Below are positions 1-7,972 of a stretch of DNA of 32,969 nucleotides, one piece after another. Position 1 is the stretch's first letter, and the number at the start of each line of letters is the position of its first letter. The position numbers and the translations under genes were made by a program. The stretch is from Eutrophocola sp049446715. Lineage in GTDB: Bacteria; Pseudomonadota; Gammaproteobacteria; Pseudomonadales; Pseudohongiellaceae. The notes beneath the pieces were generated by a model, which saw only the letters and a program-made list of their open reading frames with translations, was not told where the DNA came from and ran no database searches. The DNA lies in NCBI GenBank assembly GCA_049446715.1, contig JBMTQX010000033.1:1-32969 (forward strand), read 5' to 3'.

Positions 1-593
1 GAACACAGGCTGGCACCCAGATCCATGATGGCCTGGTTGTACTCGCCACAGGCTTGCTCCGGGGTATGCGACGCCGCGATATCCCACAGCTTGCGCAGGG
101 TATCACTTTGGTCCGGCCAGCCTTCTATACAGTGGTAGCGGCACAACACTCGCTTTACGTTGCCATCGAGAATGACCGCGCGCTTGTTCATGGCCGCCCC
201 GATGATGGCGCCGGCCGTGGAACGGCCAATGCCCGGCAGTTCGGAGAGCGCATCCACCGAGTCCGGAAAGCGCCCCTGGGATTGGCGTAGTAGGATCTTT
301 GCCGCCTTATGCAGATTGCGGGCACGGGCGTAATAGCCAAGACCGGTCCACAGGTGCAGCACCGCATCTTCGTCGGCTTCGGCCAGGTTTTTTACATCGG
401 GAAAGCGCGCCATGAAGCGCTCGTAATAGGGGATGACAGTGCTGACCTGGGTCTGCTGCAGCATGATTTCGGACACCCACACCCGATAGGGGGTTTTATC
501 ATGCTGCCAGGGCAGGTCATGGCGGCCGTGCTCATGAAACCAGGCGAGGAGTTTGTTGCTGAAGTCAGCAAGGCTTTTACTTGATGCGGGCAT
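1..593 (-). CDS. mutY: Adenine DNA glycosylase MutY, C-terminal part cut off by window edge
   Basis: MutY removes adenine mispaired with 8-oxoguanine in base-excision repair. Translating the minus strand from the ATG at 591-593 gives 197 continuous residues. They contain the helix-hairpin-helix (LPGIGRSTAG, about 119-128), the catalytic glutamate E42 in VSEIMLQQTQV and the catalytic aspartate D143 in ILDGNVKRVL; the spacing of 101 residues equals that of E37/D138 in the E. coli enzyme. The reading frame leaves the window at C197 in DLGASLC, which should be the first ligand of the [4Fe-4S] cluster, so the cluster loop and the NUDIX-like 8-oxoG recognition domain lie outside. The start follows directly on the spacer holding a REP palindrome and the hisB promoter, so mutY and hisB are divergent. 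Confidence 0.97.
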   Translation of the reverse strand, partial: MPASSKSLADFSNKLLAWFHEHGRHDLPWQHDKTPYRVWVSEIMLQQTQVSTVIPYYERFMARFPDVKNLAEADEDAVLHLWTGLGYYARARNLHKAAKILLRQSQGRFPDSVDALSELPGIGRSTAGAIIGAAMNKRAVILDGNVKRVLCRYHCIEGWPDQSDTLRKLWDIAASHTPEQACGEYNQAIMDLGASLC

Positions 594-637
594 GGTGTCG
601 TAATTCGAGGAGAATATTGTGCTGTCTGTAACGGCTT

Positions 638-673
638 GTCGGCAAACGGCCCGTTGGGCCTATGCCGACCTAC
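638..673 (-). repeat. REP palindrome A (single copy)
   Basis: Two-tier palindrome between mutY and hisB. The outer arms are GTCGGC (638-643) and GCCGAC (664-669). The inner arms are GGCCC (648-652) and GGGCC (656-660) around a GTT loop. Read on the minus strand it begins with GTAGG, the kind of 5' tag seen in REP sequences moved by RAYT (TnpA-REP) transposases. It is closely related to the right halves of the elements at 2106-2178, 14755-14859 and 23406-23503. Confidence 0.85.
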
Positions 674-758
674 AAGAACAGGCAGTGTACCTGTCCAGGG
701 TCCTTGTGCGAAGCCGGGCAGGGCTATGATTTGCGGGAAGTTTATCGCACATCTGTTT

Positions 759-787
759 TTCACATGACGCGGTAATGCGCGTATAAT
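759..787 (+). promoter_or_regulatory. Sigma-70 type promoter of hisB
   Basis: The -35 TTCACA (759-764) and the -10 TATAAT (782-787) are separated by exactly 17 bp. Transcription would start near 794, giving a leader of about 38 nt before hisB. No attenuator or leader peptide is visible in that short leader. Confidence 0.75.
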
Positions 788-831
788 CGCGTTTTTTCCA
801 AAATGGCCGCCTGGCGGCTCTCGAGGCTGAT

Positions 832-1428
832 ATGACTGCCCGTATGGCGTCAGTAGAACGCAATACCAAAGAAACTCAGATATCTGTCAGTGTGAACCTG
901 GACGGCACCGGCGAATTTTCCGTGACCTCCGGGCTGCCTTTCCTAGAGCACATGCTGGAACAGGTGGCGCGTCATGGTTTGGTGGACCTCGACATTAAAG
1001 CGACCGGTGACCTGGAGATCGATGCTCACCACACGGTGGAAGATCTGGGCATCACCCTCGGGCAGGCCTTTGACAAGGCGCTCGATAAAACTGGTATTCG
1101 CCGTTATGGCCACGCCTACGTGCCGCTGGATGAAGCGTTGTCGCGTGTCGTGGTCGACTTTTCCGGCCGGCCGGGCCTGGAATACAACATTCCGTTCAAG
1201 CGCGGCAGTGTGGGCGGTTTCGATGTCGATCTGTTTTATGAGTTCTTCCAGGGCTTCGTCAATCAGGCCAAGGTGACGCTGCACATCGACAACCTGCGTG
1301 GCAATAACGCGCATCACCAGATCGAGACCGTGTTCAAGGCCTTTGGTCGCGCGGTGCGTATGGCAATCGAACCCGACCCGAGGATGGCAGGCATTATTCC
1401 ATCCACCAAGGGCACCCTTTCCAAGTAA
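832..1428 (+). CDS. hisB: Imidazoleglycerol-phosphate dehydratase
   Basis: Catalyses the manganese-dependent dehydration of imidazoleglycerol phosphate to imidazoleacetol phosphate in histidine synthesis. The 198-residue product is the monofunctional dehydratase, without the histidinol-phosphatase half found in enteric HisB. The two metal-binding motifs are visible as DAHHTVED (H66, H67) and NAHHQIE (H161, H162). The ATG at 832 is preferred because GAGG lies about six bases upstream; a second ATG at 844 has no Shine-Dalgarno sequence. It has its own promoter and is followed after 15 bp by hisH, so the two are probably co-transcribed. Confidence 0.98.
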   Translation: MTARMASVERNTKETQISVSVNLDGTGEFSVTSGLPFLEHMLEQVARHGLVDLDIKATGDLEIDAHHTVEDLGITLGQAFDKALDKTGIRRYGHAYVPLDEALSRVVVDFSGRPGLEYNIPFKRGSVGGFDVDLFYEFFQGFVNQAKVTLHIDNLRGNNAHHQIETVFKAFGRAVRMAIEPDPRMAGIIPSTKGTLSK

Positions 1429-1443
1429 GCCGGAAGTCATTGC

Positions 1444-2088
1444 ATGAATCGCGTTGCTGTCATCGACTATGGCATGGGCAACCTGCACTCCGTCGCGAAA
1501 GCGGTGGAGCATGTGGGTGATAACCTGCAACTGTCGGTCACGGCCAATGAAAAAACCATCCTGGCCGCTGATCGAGTCATCTTTCCGGGAGTTGGTGCCA
1601 TGCGCGACTGCATGGGTGAGATCCGCCGCCTGGGCATCGATGACATCCTGCGCCGCGTTGCTGAAACCCGTCCGGTGTTTGGTATTTGTGTCGGCATGCA
1701 GGCGCTGATGAATCACAGCGAGGAAAACGGTGGTATCGATTGCATCGGCTTGTTTGCCGGTGACGTGAAACGTTTTCCGGCCGACCTTGAAGATGATAAG
1801 GGCGAGCGGTTGAAAGTTCCGCACATGGGCTGGAATGAAGTGCGCCATACCCGCGCGCACCCGATGTGGCAGGACATTGCCGATACTGCCCGCTTCTATT
1901 TCGTGCATTCCTATTACGTGACACCTGCCAATGCCGAAGATGTAGTAGGCGAAAGCCAATACCCGGAAACGTTTACGGCAGCACTGGCGAAAGAGAATGT
2001 GTTTGCCGTGCAGTTTCACCCGGAAAAAAGCCAGACAGCCGGGCTGCAGCTCTATAAGAATTTTTTGACCTGGAACGGTGAAGGTTAA
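1444..2088 (+). CDS. hisH: Imidazole glycerol phosphate synthase, glutaminase subunit
   Basis: HisH hydrolyses glutamine and passes ammonia to HisF in the heterodimeric IGP synthase. The 214-residue protein shows the class I amidotransferase triad: nucleophile C82 in GICVGMQ, and H192 and E194 in FHPEKSQ. The start is an ATG preceded by GGAAG. It lies 15 bp after hisB. In the usual gammaproteobacterial order hisA would follow immediately, but here the next 103 bp hold only a REP pair and then hisF. Confidence 0.98.
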   Translation: MNRVAVIDYGMGNLHSVAKAVEHVGDNLQLSVTANEKTILAADRVIFPGVGAMRDCMGEIRRLGIDDILRRVAETRPVFGICVGMQALMNHSEENGGIDCIGLFAGDVKRFPADLEDDKGERLKVPHMGWNEVRHTRAHPMWQDIADTARFYFVHSYYVTPANAEDVVGESQYPETFTAALAKENVFAVQFHPEKSQTAGLQLYKNFLTWNGEG

Positions 2089-2105
2089 TCCGCAAAACAT
2101 TGCAG

Positions 2106-2178
2106 GTCGGCAAAGCGAAGCGTTTGCCGACAACACCAGCCATGTCGGCAAACGGTCCTTTGGCCCTATACCGACCTA
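2106..2178. repeat. REP inverted pair B (BIME) between hisH and hisF
   Basis: Two palindromes face each other. The left one runs from GTCGGC (2106-2111) to GCCGAC (2126-2131). The right one starts with GTCGGC (2144-2149), has inner arms GGTCC and GGCCC, and ends CCGACCTAT, a degenerate form of the CCTAC end. The right half aligns well with element A. The pair fills most of the hisH-hisF spacer, where hisA would be expected, and its folded RNA could lower or uncouple hisF expression. Confidence 0.83.
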
Positions 2179-2191
2179 TGGGAAATGATTA

Positions 2192-2965
2192 ATGACTTTG
2201 GCTAAACGCATCATCCCCTGTCTGGACTGTGAAAACGGCCGCGTTGTGAAAGGCGTCCAGTTTGTGGATATCCGCGATGCCGGTGACCCGGTAGAAGTGT
2301 CCAAGCGCTACTGCGACCAGGGCGCCGATGAGATCACCTTCCTCGATATCACTGCCAGTCACGAAGGTCGTCAGACCACGATTGATACCGTGCGCGATAT
2401 TGCGGGTCAGGTGTTCATCCCGCTTACCGTTGGCGGCGGCATCCGCACGCTGCAAGATATCCGTGACATGCTCAATGCCGGCGCCGACAAGGTGGCGATC
2501 AACACCAGCGCCGTCAAGAATCCCGATTTTGTGCGGGAAGCGGCTGAGCGTTTTGGTTCGCAATGTATCGTGGTTGCCATAGATGCCAAGAAAGTCTCAG
2601 GGGAGGGTGAGCCGGGCAAGTGGGAAATTTTCATCCACGGTGGCCGCACGCCGACCGGGCTCGATGCCATCGAATGGGCACGTAAGATGGTGGACCTGGG
2701 CGCTGGTGAAATTCTGCTGACCAGCATGGACCGTGACGGCACCAAGAACGGTTTTGACCTCGCACTCAACCGCGCTATCACTGAGGCGGTTTCTGTGCCC
2801 CTCATTGCCTCCGGTGGCGTCGGCAATCTGCAGCACCTGGTGGATGGCATCACCGAAGGTGGTGCCGATGCAGTGCTGGCCGCCAGTATTTTCCATTTCG
2901 GGGAATATTCGATTCCCGAAGCCAAACAGTACATGGCAGATCACGGTATCGAAGTCAGGCTGTAG
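2192..2965 (+). CDS. hisF: Imidazole glycerol phosphate synthase, cyclase subunit
   Basis: HisF is the (beta/alpha)8-barrel that uses ammonia from HisH to convert PRFAR into IGP and AICAR. The product has 257 residues. The two catalytic aspartates are D12 in PCLDCENG and D131 in VAIDAKK. Phosphate-binding glycine loops are visible at GGGIRT (81-86) and ASGGVGN in the C-terminal half. The barrel is complete and shows no fusion with HisA. The start is ATG 2192 after a weak GGAAATG-type site. HisF needs its substrate from HisA, whose gene is not in this window. Confidence 0.98.
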   Translation: MTLAKRIIPCLDCENGRVVKGVQFVDIRDAGDPVEVSKRYCDQGADEITFLDITASHEGRQTTIDTVRDIAGQVFIPLTVGGGIRTLQDIRDMLNAGADKVAINTSAVKNPDFVREAAERFGSQCIVVAIDAKKVSGEGEPGKWEIFIHGGRTPTGLDAIEWARKMVDLGAGEILLTSMDRDGTKNGFDLALNRAITEAVSVPLIASGGVGNLQHLVDGITEGGADAVLAASIFHFGEYSIPEAKQYMADHGIEVRL

Positions 2966-3025
2966 GCCTGTAAAAGACAACGGTCAAAGCGCCGGATGAC
3001 GGCACTGGCGTGCCTTTTACAGCCT
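2964..3025. terminator. Interrupted palindrome between convergent hisF and ctpA
   Basis: A near-perfect inverted repeat, AGGCCTGTAAAAG (2964-2976) against CTTTTACAGCCT (3014-3025), overlaps the hisF stop codon and encloses GCCGGATGACGGC. It is placed between two converging genes and carries A and T runs on both sides, so it can act as a two-way terminator. The loop is longer than in a standard intrinsic terminator, and its core resembles a REP, so it may instead be a related repeat. Confidence 0.5.
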
Positions 3026-3038
3026 GCTGCCTATTGAT

Positions 3039-4424
3039 CTATTGCGGGGTTGTGCCTTTGATGTCCTGCAGCAGTTTCGTCTGTGACTCGGCCATGATGC
3101 GCGGACGTACGATATTCAAACCCTTCAACACGTTGATCGCTTCATTGAGCTGGTAATCCTGGATGAGGACTTCCGGCGGTTCGGTGGGCTGGGTTTCTGC
3201 GGCAATCACGGCTTCTTCTTCCTGCTCTTCCGGTGAGGCGTTTTCCAGGTGCCCGGCCAGGTCGGCTTCACGGTAGGAAATCAGGCTGTCCGGAATGCGG
3301 GTAACCTGACCGCGATCAACCTTGATGTCGGGTGTAATGCCTGTGGCTTGGATGGAGCGACCGCTGGGCGTGAAGTACAGCGCAGTCGTCAGTTTGATGG
3401 CGCGGTCATTGGTCAGCGGCAGCACAGTCTGCACCGAGCCTTTGCCGAAACTGGCGGTGCCCATGATGATGGCGCGCTGGTGATCCTGTAAAGCACCGGC
3501 CACGATTTCCGAGGCGGATGCTGAACCGGAGTTGATCAGCACTACCAGCGGTGCACCGCGACTGGCGTCTTCAGCAGACGCTTCAAAGCGCATGTCGGCA
3601 TTCTCGACCCGGCCTTCGGTATACACGATCAGGCCTTCATCGATGAAGGCATCGACTACACCCACAGCGGATTGCAACACGCCGCCGGGATTGTTGCGCA
3701 GGTCGAGAACAATACCCTTGATGTCATTATCCTCATACAGCTTGTTCAGGGCGTTCTTCACTTCATCGCCGGTATCCACTGAAAACGTGCCGATGCGAAT
3801 ATAGGCATAGCCGGGTTCAACCATGCGGTAGCGGATGCTGCGGGCCTGAATGATTTCGCGGGTGACGGTAATTTCAAAGGGATCGCTGACACCCTCGCGC
3901 AGGATGGTCAGCACCACGCTGGTACCGGGTTCGCCGCGCATGAGATCGATGGTGTCGCCCAGGGTGACCTCGCGCGCGGGCGTGTCGTCCAGCTTGATGA
4001 TCAGGTCGCCGGCCTGCACGCCGGCACGATCAGCCGGTGAGCCGTCCATCGGTGCGATCACCTTGATGAAGCCGTCTTCAATACCGACCTCCACGCCAAG
4101 GCCACCGAATTCACCCGTGGTGCTTTCCTGCAACTGGTCGTAATCGTCTGCGGCCAGGTAGGTGGAGTGCGGATCAATCCCGGCCAGCATGCCTTTGATG
4201 GCGTTTTCCAGCAGGGTCTTGTCATCGATGGGTTCGACGTAGGCGCTGCGAATACGGTTCAGGACCTCGGTGAAAATACGCACCTCATCGAGCGGTAAAG
4301 GCAGTTGCTCTTCCTGGACAGGCTCTGCGGGAGCCAGCTGGGCAAAGCCGAGGCAGGGCGCTGTCAACAGCAAGCTGACAAAAGCCTGGCGGACAAGACG
4401 GGTGGCGAAAGGTGTGCTGTTCAT
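3039..4424 (-). CDS. ctpA: Carboxy-terminal processing protease (S41 family)
   Basis: Periplasmic serine protease that trims or degrades proteins from their C-terminus; in Pseudomonas a CtpA of this kind degrades peptidoglycan hydrolases. The 461-residue product has an N-terminal signal peptide (about 1-29), a PDZ domain (about 105-185, with GGLGVEVG and SPADRAGVQAGD) and an S41 core. The catalytic dyad is S303 in SASASEI and K328 in FGKGSVQ, spaced 25 residues apart as in E. coli Prc. The last 80 residues are acidic and low in complexity before a short conserved helix. The start is ATG 4422-4424. It lies downstream of envC in the same orientation, a conserved pairing; the 147-bp spacer suggests partial uncoupling. 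Confidence 0.96.
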   Translation of the reverse strand: MNSTPFATRLVRQAFVSLLLTAPCLGFAQLAPAEPVQEEQLPLPLDEVRIFTEVLNRIRSAYVEPIDDKTLLENAIKGMLAGIDPHSTYLAADDYDQLQESTTGEFGGLGVEVGIEDGFIKVIAPMDGSPADRAGVQAGDLIIKLDDTPAREVTLGDTIDLMRGEPGTSVVLTILREGVSDPFEITVTREIIQARSIRYRMVEPGYAYIRIGTFSVDTGDEVKNALNKLYEDNDIKGIVLDLRNNPGGVLQSAVGVVDAFIDEGLIVYTEGRVENADMRFEASAEDASRGAPLVVLINSGSASASEIVAGALQDHQRAIIMGTASFGKGSVQTVLPLTNDRAIKLTTALYFTPSGRSIQATGITPDIKVDRGQVTRIPDSLISYREADLAGHLENASPEEQEEEAVIAAETQPTEPPEVLIQDYQLNEAINVLKGLNIVRPRIMAESQTKLLQDIKGTTPQ

Positions 4425-4571
4425 GTTGGTTCCTGTATCACCTTTTACAGCAGCTTTTACACAGCTGAGCTGAGGCCGGTGATTCTATGCGCGAATAATC
4501 AATGCGTTGCGTGCTTTGCACCCGGTAAGACAGGCAAAACCATGTTTTAGTTGCAAACAGGAAAGCCTGGA

Positions 4572-5720
4572 TCAGTTTCGGGCCTGGCACCAGGCGGAGG
4601 GATTTTCGGAGGACCCGTTGTGGCGGATTTCGAAATACAGGCCGGATTCACCCTGGCCGCCGGTATTGCCCACAGCAGCGATGATTTCGCCACTGCTTAC
4701 CCACTCCCCGACATCCTTGAAAAGCGCCTGGTTGTGGGCGTATAGGCTCATATAACCATCCCCATGGTCAATTATCAAGAGCAGGCCGGAGGAGGAAAAC
4801 CAGTCGGAAAACACCACCCGGCCATGATGGACCGCATGGACATCGGCACCCAGATCGGCAGCGATGGTAACCCCTTCATATGTCAGGTCACCCAGGCCAT
4901 AGGCACTGCCCCAGCTGTTCTGCAAACGCCCTGCTACAGGCCACGCCAGCTTGCCCTTGAGGCTGGCGAAGGGCTGCTCCTGGTTACCGAGGGCCAGGTC
5001 AGCGATGGAGCGGCGCAACTCCTCGATCAGCAGCGTCATTTCTGCGCGTTCAGCTTCCAGCGCAGCCAGCTTCTGCGCGCTGCTGGAGAGCTTTACGTCC
5101 AGTTCATCAAGCAGGTCCTGGCGCTGGTTCATGGTGGTACGCAAGGCGACACGCTGGTTTTCCAGCGCAATGCGCTGGTCATTAAGCGCCAGGGTCGTGG
5201 TGTTGATGGTGTCCTGTGTGTCGCGCAGCTCTGTGAGGGTGTTATTGAATGCCGTGACAGCCTGGCTGCGCGCGGCACTGAAATAGCGGTAATAGCCCAG
5301 GGTACGTGAAACCTGGTCGGGGTTTTCCTGATTGAAAAGCAGTTTTAAATATTCCTGCTGGCCGGTCTGGTAGGCGCTGCGGACATACTGTTTGATCAGT
5401 GTTTGCTGTAAGTCCTTGCGGTCCTCGAGGATGCGGCTTTGGGACTGCAGGTCAGCAAGTCGGCGTTCATTGCCAGTGATCTGGTTTTCCAGCCGGGTGA
5501 TATCGGCGGTGACATTGACCAGTTTTTCTTCATTCTGCTGGAGCGTCTGGTAGACCTCGGCCCGTTCCCTGTTGCGCTGGGCTATGTCGGATTTGACGTG
5601 ACTGATCGCCGCTTCGATGGCTGCCAGGGCGGCTTCGGAAACCTCTTCCTGGGAAAACGCTGCTGTGCCCTTGAGCACGAAAAACAGGATGCTGCAGGCA
5701 AAAGCGCGGTTTCTCCACAT
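4572..5720 (-). CDS. envC: EnvC-type murein hydrolase activator (degenerate LytM/M23 domain)
   Basis: Periplasmic factor that activates cell-wall amidases at the septum so that daughter cells separate. The 382-residue protein has a signal peptide (about 1-23), long coiled-coil segments (about 25-250, rich in Q, L, E and R) and a C-terminal LytM fold. The metal site is lost: the usual HxGxD stretch reads YEGVTIAAD, and the usual HxH is replaced in GLYFEIRHN, while YAHN is kept. This is the EnvC type, which regulates rather than cuts murein. It follows gpmI after 7 bp and precedes ctpA, so gpmI-envC-ctpA is probably one transcription unit. Confidence 0.93.
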   Translation of the reverse strand: MWRNRAFACSILFFVLKGTAAFSQEEVSEAALAAIEAAISHVKSDIAQRNRERAEVYQTLQQNEEKLVNVTADITRLENQITGNERRLADLQSQSRILEDRKDLQQTLIKQYVRSAYQTGQQEYLKLLFNQENPDQVSRTLGYYRYFSAARSQAVTAFNNTLTELRDTQDTINTTTLALNDQRIALENQRVALRTTMNQRQDLLDELDVKLSSSAQKLAALEAERAEMTLLIEELRRSIADLALGNQEQPFASLKGKLAWPVAGRLQNSWGSAYGLGDLTYEGVTIAADLGADVHAVHHGRVVFSDWFSSSGLLLIIDHGDGYMSLYAHNQALFKDVGEWVSSGEIIAAVGNTGGQGESGLYFEIRHNGSSENPSAWCQARN

Positions 5721-5727
5721 GGGGGAA

Positions 5728-7272
5728 TCAGGCGTAATCGATGAGGGAGTGGCCGGTCATCTCCGGCGGTTGGGGCAGGCCAAGCAAAGAAAGGACACTT
5801 GGCGCCACATCGCAAAGCGAGCCGTCCGGTTTCAGGGTCAATGTCTGGTTGCCGACATAGACCAGCGGTACCGGACCGTTGGTGTGAGAGGTCAGCGGCT
5901 GGCCGGAGCCTGCATCCAGCATTTGTTCGAGGTTGCCGTGGTCGGCGGTAATCAGGCAGTTGCCGCTGGCTTCCCTGATGGCGGTGGTGATTATACCCAG
6001 GCAGTCATCCAGGACTTCCGCCGCGCGTACGGCGGCATCCCACACGCCGGTGTGACCGACCATGTCGCCGTTGGCATAGTTGCAGATGATGGCATCGTAT
6101 TCGTGATTGCGAATGGCGCTGACCAGCTTGTCGGTGACTTCATAGGCGCTCATTTCCGGCTTCAGGTCGTAAGTATCGACTTTGGGCGAGGGGATCAGGA
6201 TGCGGGTTTCGCCCTGGAATTCCTGTTCCCTGCCGCCACTAAAAAAGAACGTCACGTGGGCATATTTTTCCGTTTCGGCAATGCGCAGCTGGGTTTTGTG
6301 CTGGCTGGCCAGGTATTCCCCGAGCACGTTCGTGAGCTTTTCCGGCGGATAGGCGCAGTCGGCAGCAATGTCATCGGCATATTCGGTCAGCATGACGAAC
6401 TTGCCCAGGGTGGGCATATGGCCGCGATCAAATTCACTGAACCCGCTATCGGTAAATACGCGTGTCAGTTCGCGGGCGCGATCAGCGCGGAAGTTCATGA
6501 AGACCACGGCATCGCCATCGGCCATGGCAAGCGGTTCGCCATGGTTCAGAATGACAGTGGGTCGGACAAATTCGTCATTCTCATCGCGCTCGTAGGCGGC
6601 GATCAGCGCCGCTGAAGCGGATTCGCTGGCGTGTGGTGCCTGACCATGGCAGATGGCCTGGAAGGCCTTTTCCACCCGGTCCCAGCGCTTGTCCCGATCC
6701 ATGCCGTAAAAGCGCCCGGTCACCGTAGCGATCTGGCCACAGTCATGTTCAGCAAACTGCTGCTCTATTTTTGCAATGGAGGCAGCGGCGCTGCGTGGTG
6801 GTGTATCGCGCCCGTCGAGCAGGGCATGCAGGTAGATTTTCCTGCAGCCGCGCTGCCGGGCCACATCTATCATGGCGGCGATCTGGTCTTCATGGCTGTG
6901 AATGCCACCCGAGGACAGCAGGCCAATCAGATGCAGGGCGCCGCCAGCCTGGTTAGCGGCATCCACGGCGCCACACAGGACCGGGTTGCTGAAAAAACCG
7001 CCGTCAGCGATGTCCTTGTCGATGCGGGTCAGGCTCTGGTACACCACCCGGCCGGCGCCGAGGTTCATATGACCGACTTCGGAATTGCCCATCTGGCCGT
7101 CGGGCAGACCAACCTTGAGACCGGAGGTATGAATGAGCGTGTGGGGGCAGGTTGCCAACAGGTTGTCCCAGACCGGGGTGTTGGCCTGGCTGATGGCATT
7201 GTCGGCAGCGGCATCGCGGTGGCCCCAGCCATCAAGAATCAACAGCAGGGTGGGGCCGGTAGAAACAGTCAT
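5728..7272 (-). CDS. gpmI: 2,3-bisphosphoglycerate-independent phosphoglycerate mutase
   Basis: Interconverts 3- and 2-phosphoglycerate in glycolysis and gluconeogenesis with two manganese ions and a phosphoserine intermediate. The 514-residue length is typical. D14 in ILDGWG is a metal ligand and S64 in MGNSEVGH is the serine nucleophile. The C-terminal ITADHGN and TSHTNGPVPLVY motifs carry further metal ligands. The start is ATG 7270-7272, with AAGGA about six bases upstream. It is divergent from the rhodanese-secB pair and is the first gene of a probable gpmI-envC-ctpA unit. Confidence 0.98.
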   Translation of the reverse strand: MTVSTGPTLLLILDGWGHRDAAADNAISQANTPVWDNLLATCPHTLIHTSGLKVGLPDGQMGNSEVGHMNLGAGRVVYQSLTRIDKDIADGGFFSNPVLCGAVDAANQAGGALHLIGLLSSGGIHSHEDQIAAMIDVARQRGCRKIYLHALLDGRDTPPRSAAASIAKIEQQFAEHDCGQIATVTGRFYGMDRDKRWDRVEKAFQAICHGQAPHASESASAALIAAYERDENDEFVRPTVILNHGEPLAMADGDAVVFMNFRADRARELTRVFTDSGFSEFDRGHMPTLGKFVMLTEYADDIAADCAYPPEKLTNVLGEYLASQHKTQLRIAETEKYAHVTFFFSGGREQEFQGETRILIPSPKVDTYDLKPEMSAYEVTDKLVSAIRNHEYDAIICNYANGDMVGHTGVWDAAVRAAEVLDDCLGIITTAIREASGNCLITADHGNLEQMLDAGSGQPLTSHTNGPVPLVYVGNQTLTLKPDGSLCDVAPSVLSLLGLPQPPEMTGHSLIDYA

Positions 7273-7405
7273 GGAAGTCCTTGTGGTTCAGGTCGCTGAC
7301 GCGGGCAGCGGGATAGTCAAAACGTTGCCGGCCATTATCGCCAATTCAGGCTGGGCATGCGAGCAGGGAGCACTGAATTGCGCGCTTTTTCCGCAGATTT
7401 GCTAC

Positions 7406-7434
7406 CTGACTTCACTCATCCGGGCGTGTATACT
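7406..7434 (+). promoter_or_regulatory. Sigma-70 type promoter for rhodanese-secB
   Basis: The -35 CTGACT (7406-7411), a 17-bp spacer and the -10 TATACT (7429-7434) lie in the divergent spacer after gpmI. The predicted transcription start is near 7441, about 39 nt before the rhodanese ATG. Confidence 0.65.
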
Positions 7435-7479
7435 CCGTGCCTCTTTGTAACCGGCAGTAACTGAAATTTCCGATAATCC

Positions 7480-7893
7480 ATGGCACGTTTTCTTGAATTC
7501 TTGTTGAACCACTGGGTGCTTTCCGGCATCTGGCTGGGACTTTTCGTGACCCTCATTCTGTATATGAAGGCCAAGGCCGGCAGTGCGCTGAGTCCGCACC
7601 AGGCGACCCTGCTGGTGAACCGGCAGGATGGTGTGATCCTCGATATACGCGACAAGAAGACCTTTGATGCGGGCCATATAGTCGATGCCGTCAACATTCC
7701 CTTCACCAAACTCGGCGAGCGGGCGACGGAGCTGGAAAAATACCGGGACAAACCGCTGGTCGTTGTATGCCAGCTGGGTCAGCAGTCCGGTGAGGCTGTC
7801 AAGCTGCTGGAAGAAAAAGGCTTCAGCAATGTCTCCCGTATGCATGGCGGCATGACCGAATGGACCAGCCAGGGCCTGCCCGCCGTGAAATAA
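7480..7893 (+). CDS. Membrane-anchored rhodanese-domain protein
   Basis: A 137-residue protein with one N-terminal membrane segment (about 13-29) and a single rhodanese domain. The candidate sulfur-carrying cysteine is C97 in VVVCQLGQQSG, and the domain ends with the usual MHGGMTEW motif. Rhodanese domains pass sulfane sulfur, but the acceptor is unknown. The family is conserved between gpmI and secB in Pseudomonas-like genomes (the YibN type); there, as I recall, a glutaredoxin gene usually lies between it and secB, but here only 79 bp separate them. No good Shine-Dalgarno sequence is seen before ATG 7480, yet the membrane segment and spacing from the promoter support this start. Confidence 0.9.
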   Translation: MARFLEFLLNHWVLSGIWLGLFVTLILYMKAKAGSALSPHQATLLVNRQDGVILDIRDKKTFDAGHIVDAVNIPFTKLGERATELEKYRDKPLVVVCQLGQQSGEAVKLLEEKGFSNVSRMHGGMTEWTSQGLPAVK

Positions 7894-7972
7894 GCCTGTG
7901 CAGGCGGCTTTGTGCCATTGCGATTAACAAACGAATTCATTCCCAAATATTACCGAACAGAAAGGACAAACC

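Noticed and set aside
943..2151. 402-codon open frame on the minus strand opposite hisB and hisH
   Set aside because: It is a shadow of codon bias; both plus-strand genes have full family motifs and this frame resembles nothing recognisable.
4572..5720. Active M23 peptidase
   Set aside because: The HxGxD and HxH zinc ligands are replaced, as in EnvC, so it is called an activator.
5617..6615. 332-codon plus-strand frame opposite envC and gpmI
   Set aside because: Antisense shadow of gpmI, no start signal or family likeness.
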